A stretch of DNA of 35,369 nucleotides from an uncultured Pelagibacteraceae bacterium (GTDB taxonomy: Bacteria; Pseudomonadota; Alphaproteobacteria; Pelagibacterales; AG-422-B15): the NCBI GenBank assembly GCA_902584215.1, contig CACHYW010000011.1, positions 1 to 35,369 of the forward strand. Reading direction: 5' to 3'. Under the pieces are notes generated by a model. It saw only the letters and a program-made list of their open reading frames with translations. It was not told the DNA's origin and did not search any database. Positions 31,842-35,369 of this stretch are shown here, piece after piece. Each line of letters starts with the position of its first letter. The first letter of the stretch is position 1. Made by a program: the position numbers and the translations under genes.

Positions 31842-32744
31842 TTAAAAAGAATATCGAATAATTTCAGAATTATCTTTTAAGTATTTTAGATAGTTCTTTA
31901 ATTTTTCATCATCTAAATCATTATTATAATCGAAAATAATCTTATCTCTAATATCATTATAATAGTTTTCATCAATTTCTTGTTTAATCTGATCTACAAG
32001 CTTAATGATAAAATATCCATTATCAAAAAATATTGGTTGAGACACTTCATTAAGATTTAGTGAAGCAATTTGATTGCATATAGACTTACCAAAAAGAAGA
32101 TTACAATCTTTAATATTAATTAACTTATCGGGAACCTCAAAAAAATTATTTTCATCATAACTAGATTTAATATCTAAGAAATCTTTTGTATTAAGCTCAT
32201 CATACAATTTAGACAATTTTGGTTGAAGTGTCTTCAAGTCTGACTCTGTGCCGAGTAGAACAGACTCTTGATTAAGAGAGTTTATATATATTGATTGAAA
32301 TTGAATTTTTTGCGTAGGAGTATATTTTCCAATATTTTTATTGTAAAAATCTTTTAGATTTTCTTCACTGATCTGATTTTTTTCAACTTGAATGATGAAA
32401 TCAATCACTTGTTTTATCATTTCTTTTCTGACACCAATATCCTTCTTATGCAGATCAAGTTCTATTCCTCTTTGTACAAGAAGTTCTTCTTCTATCATTC
32501 TTTCCAATAATAACTCTAAGATTTCAACATCATCTTCTGGTTGAATGTCTGCTCCTAGATTTGAGGCATATTTTAAAAATTGATCTTCAGAAATAACAAC
32601 ATCATTTACTAAAGCGACAGCCTTTCTGTTTTTGAGCTGAAGAAATTCGTCATTGAATGAAATAGTTTCGTAAAAAATGAGAGTTAAGCCTATGATTATG
32701 GAAATAATAAATATGAGAATATTTTTATTCAAGATCTTTGTCAT
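31842..32744 (-). CDS. Membrane-anchored parvulin/SurA-like protein
   Basis: This 300-residue protein has one N-terminal membrane helix (about 8-25) with Lys before it, so the rest should be periplasmic. Residues 40-110 (VALVNDVVISEDQFLKY, then ERMIEEELLVQRGIEL) resemble the SurA/PpiD N-terminal chaperone region. Residues 140-270 align loosely with a PpiC rotamase domain (KIQFQSIYIN, then NEVSQPIFFDNGYFIIKLVDQ). The catalytic histidines of parvulins are not evident, so it may be a chaperone rather than an isomerase. It leads an operon with the HupE-like gene. A 52-base gap separates it from the divergent DUF3604 gene. Confidence 0.72.
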   Translation of the reverse strand: MTKILNKNILIFIISIIIGLTLIFYETISFNDEFLQLKNRKAVALVNDVVISEDQFLKYASNLGADIQPEDDVEILELLLERMIEEELLVQRGIELDLHKKDIGVRKEMIKQVIDFIIQVEKNQISEENLKDFYNKNIGKYTPTQKIQFQSIYINSLNQESVLLGTESDLKTLQPKLSKLYDELNTKDFLDIKSSYDENNFFEVPDKLINIKDCNLLFGKSICNQIASLNLNEVSQPIFFDNGYFIIKLVDQIKQEIDENYYNDIRDKIIFDYNNDLDDEKLKNYLKYLKDNSEIIRYSF

Positions 32745-32796
32745 TGTATGTAATATTATATTTAATTATATTTAATTATTATCAAATAATTTTCTT

Positions 32797-35202
32797 ATGA
32801 GTATTGTAAAAGTTATAAAATATTTTTTCATCCTTTCAATCCTCTTTATAATTAGTTTACTCATAGTTTTAGAATTCCATTTATTTAGTGAAGACTTAGA
32901 TGGAGGCAAAATCACTGGTACAATTAATACCATCGAGTTTGTAAAAGATAAAGAGACTAGGCAATTAAGCGCAATGAAAACTCTTAACGAGTTGCCAACT
33001 AAACAAATTTTGTTTGGTGATCTGCATGTTCATTCAACATTTTCAGCCGATGCACATATGATGAGTTTGCCAATAACTGGTGGGCACGGTGTACATCCTG
33101 TTGCGGATGCTTGTGACTTTGCAAGACATTGTTCAGCATTGGATTTTTGGTCAATTAACGATCATGCTGAAGCAACTACCCCAAAAAGATGGATGGAAAC
33201 AAAAGAAACGATCAGGAAGTGTAATGCTTTAAATGTTGACCCAGCTAATCCGGATTGTGTTGCTTTTTTGGGATGGGAGTGGACACAAGTTGGTGTTATA
33301 AGAGGGAATCATTGGGGTCATCATAATGTCATTTTGAAAGAAGAATCTGATGAAGCGGTTCCAACCAGAGCTATTGCATCATTATCTGTAACTCGACAAG
33401 CAATGACTTCTAGACCCTTAGTACCAAATGTATTTTTCCCATTTGTAGATTTTGAGAACTTCAAAAGATATAATGACATAAATCGATACTTTACAGAAAC
33501 CGGAAAAGTAAAAAATTGTGAGCGAGGTGTACTTTCTAAAGATCTACCAGTGAACTGTCATGAAGAGGCAGTAACTCCATTAGATTTAGTTAATAGGCTT
33601 GAAGAATATGATAGCGACTACATGGTTATACCACACGGGCAGTCCTGGGGACTTTATACTCCTGCTGGATATACTCTAGATAGGGGCTTAGAGATTTCAA
33701 AAAAGTACCCAAAAATGTTTGAATTATTAGAAACTTATTCCGGGCATGGTAATGCTGAGGAGTACCGCTCATGGAGAGGAGTCAATGTTGTAAGAGACGG
33801 CGAGGAAATAATTAGACCATTTACGTTTCCGATGGGTGAAATTGATTTAGATCAAGGAACTTTTACACTCAAAAATCAAAATGGACCGGATGAGGTCATT
33901 GATATCGGGACTCAAACTTGTCCAGAACCATCCAATAATTATATTCCACAATGTTGGCAAGCAGGTAAAGTAATCTACGAGAGATGTATGGCTGATGGGG
34001 AGACAGATTTAGAATGCAGTGAGAGACGAAAAGCGACAGAACAAGCATCAGTAGATAGAGGTAGATCAGGGTACAACGTTGTTCCAAAGTTTACAGAATT
34101 TGATAGAAATATATCCGGTCAGTGTTTAGATTGCTTTAGTCCTCCAATGAATCATGTGCCAGGGGGTAGCGCTCAGTATGGATTAGCGTTAACAAAATAT
34201 AAAGAAGATGGGTCAAAACATAGATTTAGATATGGGTTCATAGGTTCCAGCGATAACCATTCTGCTGCGCCTGGCAGTGGGTATAAAGAACTATTTGGTA
34301 ACAATATAGATGGAAGCGGACCTCCAAGCGAATTCTTAGATAAGATTTTACATATGAGTCCATATTATTTCCCTAAAAGCACCAGTCCGATTGGTCGAAA
34401 TTCTGATCCAATTGGTGACTCCTTTGTCTCCCCTTCGCAGCCTCAAGTTTATGATATTCCTGATCTAATCGTTGGCTTTAATACTGTTGAGTGGGAAAGG
34501 CAAAGAGGTTTCTTTACAACTGGTGGACTTGCAGCTGTTCACTCTGAGGGACGGTCTAAAGAGGAAATTTGGGATGCGTTAAAAAGAAAAGAAACTTACG
34601 CAACAAGTGGCACACGTATGTTACTTTGGTTTAATTTAATCAGTGAGAATAAAATAGTCTCTATGGGTTCTTCAATTGAAACAGATATTAAACCTGAATT
34701 TGAAGTTAAAGCTATGGGCTCGTTCCTTCAGAAACCAGGGTGTCCGGAGGATGCATATATTGCGTTGGGAGAAGAAAGGGTAGACGAGCTGTGTTTTAAT
34801 GAATGTTATAATCCTTCAGATGACAGAAAATTTATTCATAGGATTGAAGTAATTAAAGTGTTGCCGCAAGAGTATATAGATCAACCTATTGAGGGAAGAA
34901 TTCTAGATCCTTGGTACACCCATTATTGTGATCCAAATAAATTAGGCTGTTCTTTTAAATTCACAGATGAAGATTTTTCGATAGATCAAAAAGATGTGAG
35001 TTATTATGTAAGAGCCATTGAAGTGCCTACTCCACAAATTAATGTTAAAGGTGGCGTTTGTGAATTTGATGCAGATGGGAATTGTGTAAAGTTTAAGCTT
35101 TGCACTCAAGACTGGAGGCATCCAAGAGACATCGAGACTTGTTCTGAAATAGATGAACATCGCGCTTGGTCATCGCCGATTTATTTGGATTATTTATCCT
35201 AA
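32797..35202 (+). CDS. DUF3604 protein, membrane-anchored PHP-like hydrolase
   Basis: This 801-residue protein starts with a membrane anchor (about 7-27, basic residues before it), placing the rest in the periplasm. It has PHP-like metal motifs: GDLHVHSTFSADAHM (D75, H77, H79, D85), SINDHAEA (D122, H123), FLGWEWTQ (E161), NHWGHHN (H172, H175, H176), IPHGQSWG, and SSDNHSAAPG (D486, H488). These mark a metal-dependent hydrolase, possibly a phosphoesterase; the substrate is unknown. It has 21 cysteines, many C-terminal, suggesting disulfides. It is divergent from the parvulin-like and HupE-like genes. DUF3604 is the best family match. Confidence 0.85.
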   Translation: MSIVKVIKYFFILSILFIISLLIVLEFHLFSEDLDGGKITGTINTIEFVKDKETRQLSAMKTLNELPTKQILFGDLHVHSTFSADAHMMSLPITGGHGVHPVADACDFARHCSALDFWSINDHAEATTPKRWMETKETIRKCNALNVDPANPDCVAFLGWEWTQVGVIRGNHWGHHNVILKEESDEAVPTRAIASLSVTRQAMTSRPLVPNVFFPFVDFENFKRYNDINRYFTETGKVKNCERGVLSKDLPVNCHEEAVTPLDLVNRLEEYDSDYMVIPHGQSWGLYTPAGYTLDRGLEISKKYPKMFELLETYSGHGNAEEYRSWRGVNVVRDGEEIIRPFTFPMGEIDLDQGTFTLKNQNGPDEVIDIGTQTCPEPSNNYIPQCWQAGKVIYERCMADGETDLECSERRKATEQASVDRGRSGYNVVPKFTEFDRNISGQCLDCFSPPMNHVPGGSAQYGLALTKYKEDGSKHRFRYGFIGSSDNHSAAPGSGYKELFGNNIDGSGPPSEFLDKILHMSPYYFPKSTSPIGRNSDPIGDSFVSPSQPQVYDIPDLIVGFNTVEWERQRGFFTTGGLAAVHSEGRSKEEIWDALKRKETYATSGTRMLLWFNLISENKIVSMGSSIETDIKPEFEVKAMGSFLQKPGCPEDAYIALGEERVDELCFNECYNPSDDRKFIHRIEVIKVLPQEYIDQPIEGRILDPWYTHYCDPNKLGCSFKFTDEDFSIDQKDVSYYVRAIEVPTPQINVKGGVCEFDADGNCVKFKLCTQDWRHPRDIETCSEIDEHRAWSSPIYLDYLS

Positions 35203-35213
35203 AACTATTATAA

Positions 35214-35369
35214 ATGAAATATCTGATCCCATCCATTGTATCGTTAGTAGTAGGTGGTCTCTTTAGCTGGGCTTATTTAACAGCTTATGGATTCGGTTTC
35301 TCTTATATTATTTATCTTAGCATGATGATTGCTATGGTCTTCCTAGCTATAGATGCCTGGAGAAATATT
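35214..35369 (+). CDS. Small membrane protein, 3' end outside the window
   Basis: An ATG at 35214 opens a frame that runs to the window edge without a stop (52 codons). The piece is strongly hydrophobic: one helix at about 4-24 (IPSIVSLVVGGLFSWAYLTA) and a second at about 30-47 (FSYIIYLSMMIAMVFLAI), then DAWRNI. It starts 11 bases after the DUF3604 stop and is probably in the same transcript. I do not recognise the family. Confidence 0.55.
   Translation, partial: MKYLIPSIVSLVVGGLFSWAYLTAYGFGFSYIIYLSMMIAMVFLAIDAWRNI

Noticed and set aside
32774..32791. Inverted repeat AATTATT-ATCA-AATAATT before the DUF3604 gene.
   Set aside because: It is made only of A and T in the arms, so it is weak and expected by chance in this base composition; it also reaches within six bases of the start codon.

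Overview
The window is a compact, AT-rich stretch of bacterial chromosome. By eye roughly a third of bases are G or C; poly-A and poly-T runs are common, most gaps are under 60 bases, and several neighbouring genes overlap at their ends. No insertion sequence, phage gene, CRISPR array, tRNA or rRNA is visible. The gene set points to an alphaproteobacterium, probably a free-living marine one with a reduced genome: rpsT beside dnaA, a RegB/RegA redox two-component pair, a ChvI/ChvG pair beside ATP-type pckA, tsaE-amgK-murU, hspQ, yciB, and a small zf-CHCC zinc protein of the complex I NDUFS6 type. The exact lineage cannot be fixed without a tree.

Layout. 1-6690 is the replication block: rpsT (5' cut off), dnaA, dnaN, recF, gyrB. 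6687-9291 holds a YgjP-like metallopeptidase facing gyrB, then regB-regA. 9303-13412 is a divergent pair, a ferritin-like diiron protein and an RND/MMPL transporter. Their shared 225-base gap carries a 24-base near-perfect palindrome that looks like an operator. 13399-19416 holds an ABC ATPase on the minus strand, then a plus-strand run: a 58-residue zinc protein, polA, a cytidylyltransferase-cupin fusion, and an MFS transporter. 19413-23382 is pckA divergent from chvI-chvG. 23426-28405 is a plus-strand run: ahcY, tsaE, amgK, murU, a DsbA-like thiol oxidoreductase, hspQ, yciB. 28399-30611 holds a TauD-type dioxygenase with a DMT permease, and a DUF3429 membrane protein. 30613 to the end holds a HupE/UreJ-like membrane protein and a membrane-anchored parvulin-like protein on the minus strand, divergent from an 801-residue DUF3604 (PHP-like) protein and the start of a further small membrane protein.

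How it fits together. Much of the window is housekeeping (replication, DNA repair, t6A tRNA modification, SAH removal, muropeptide recycling, gluconeogenesis) plus two regulatory systems: redox (RegBA) and envelope or carbon state (ChvGI). The parts most likely to hold undescribed biology are two. First, the parvulin-like/HupE-like/DUF3604 neighbourhood: an inner-membrane-anchored, cysteine-rich, probably periplasmic metallohydrolase beside a possible folding factor and a possible metal carrier. Second, the diiron-protein/RND-transporter divergon with its palindrome.

Limits: everything here was read by eye. Family assignments rest on recognised motifs, not database searches. Promoter calls are weak because the sequence is so AT-rich.
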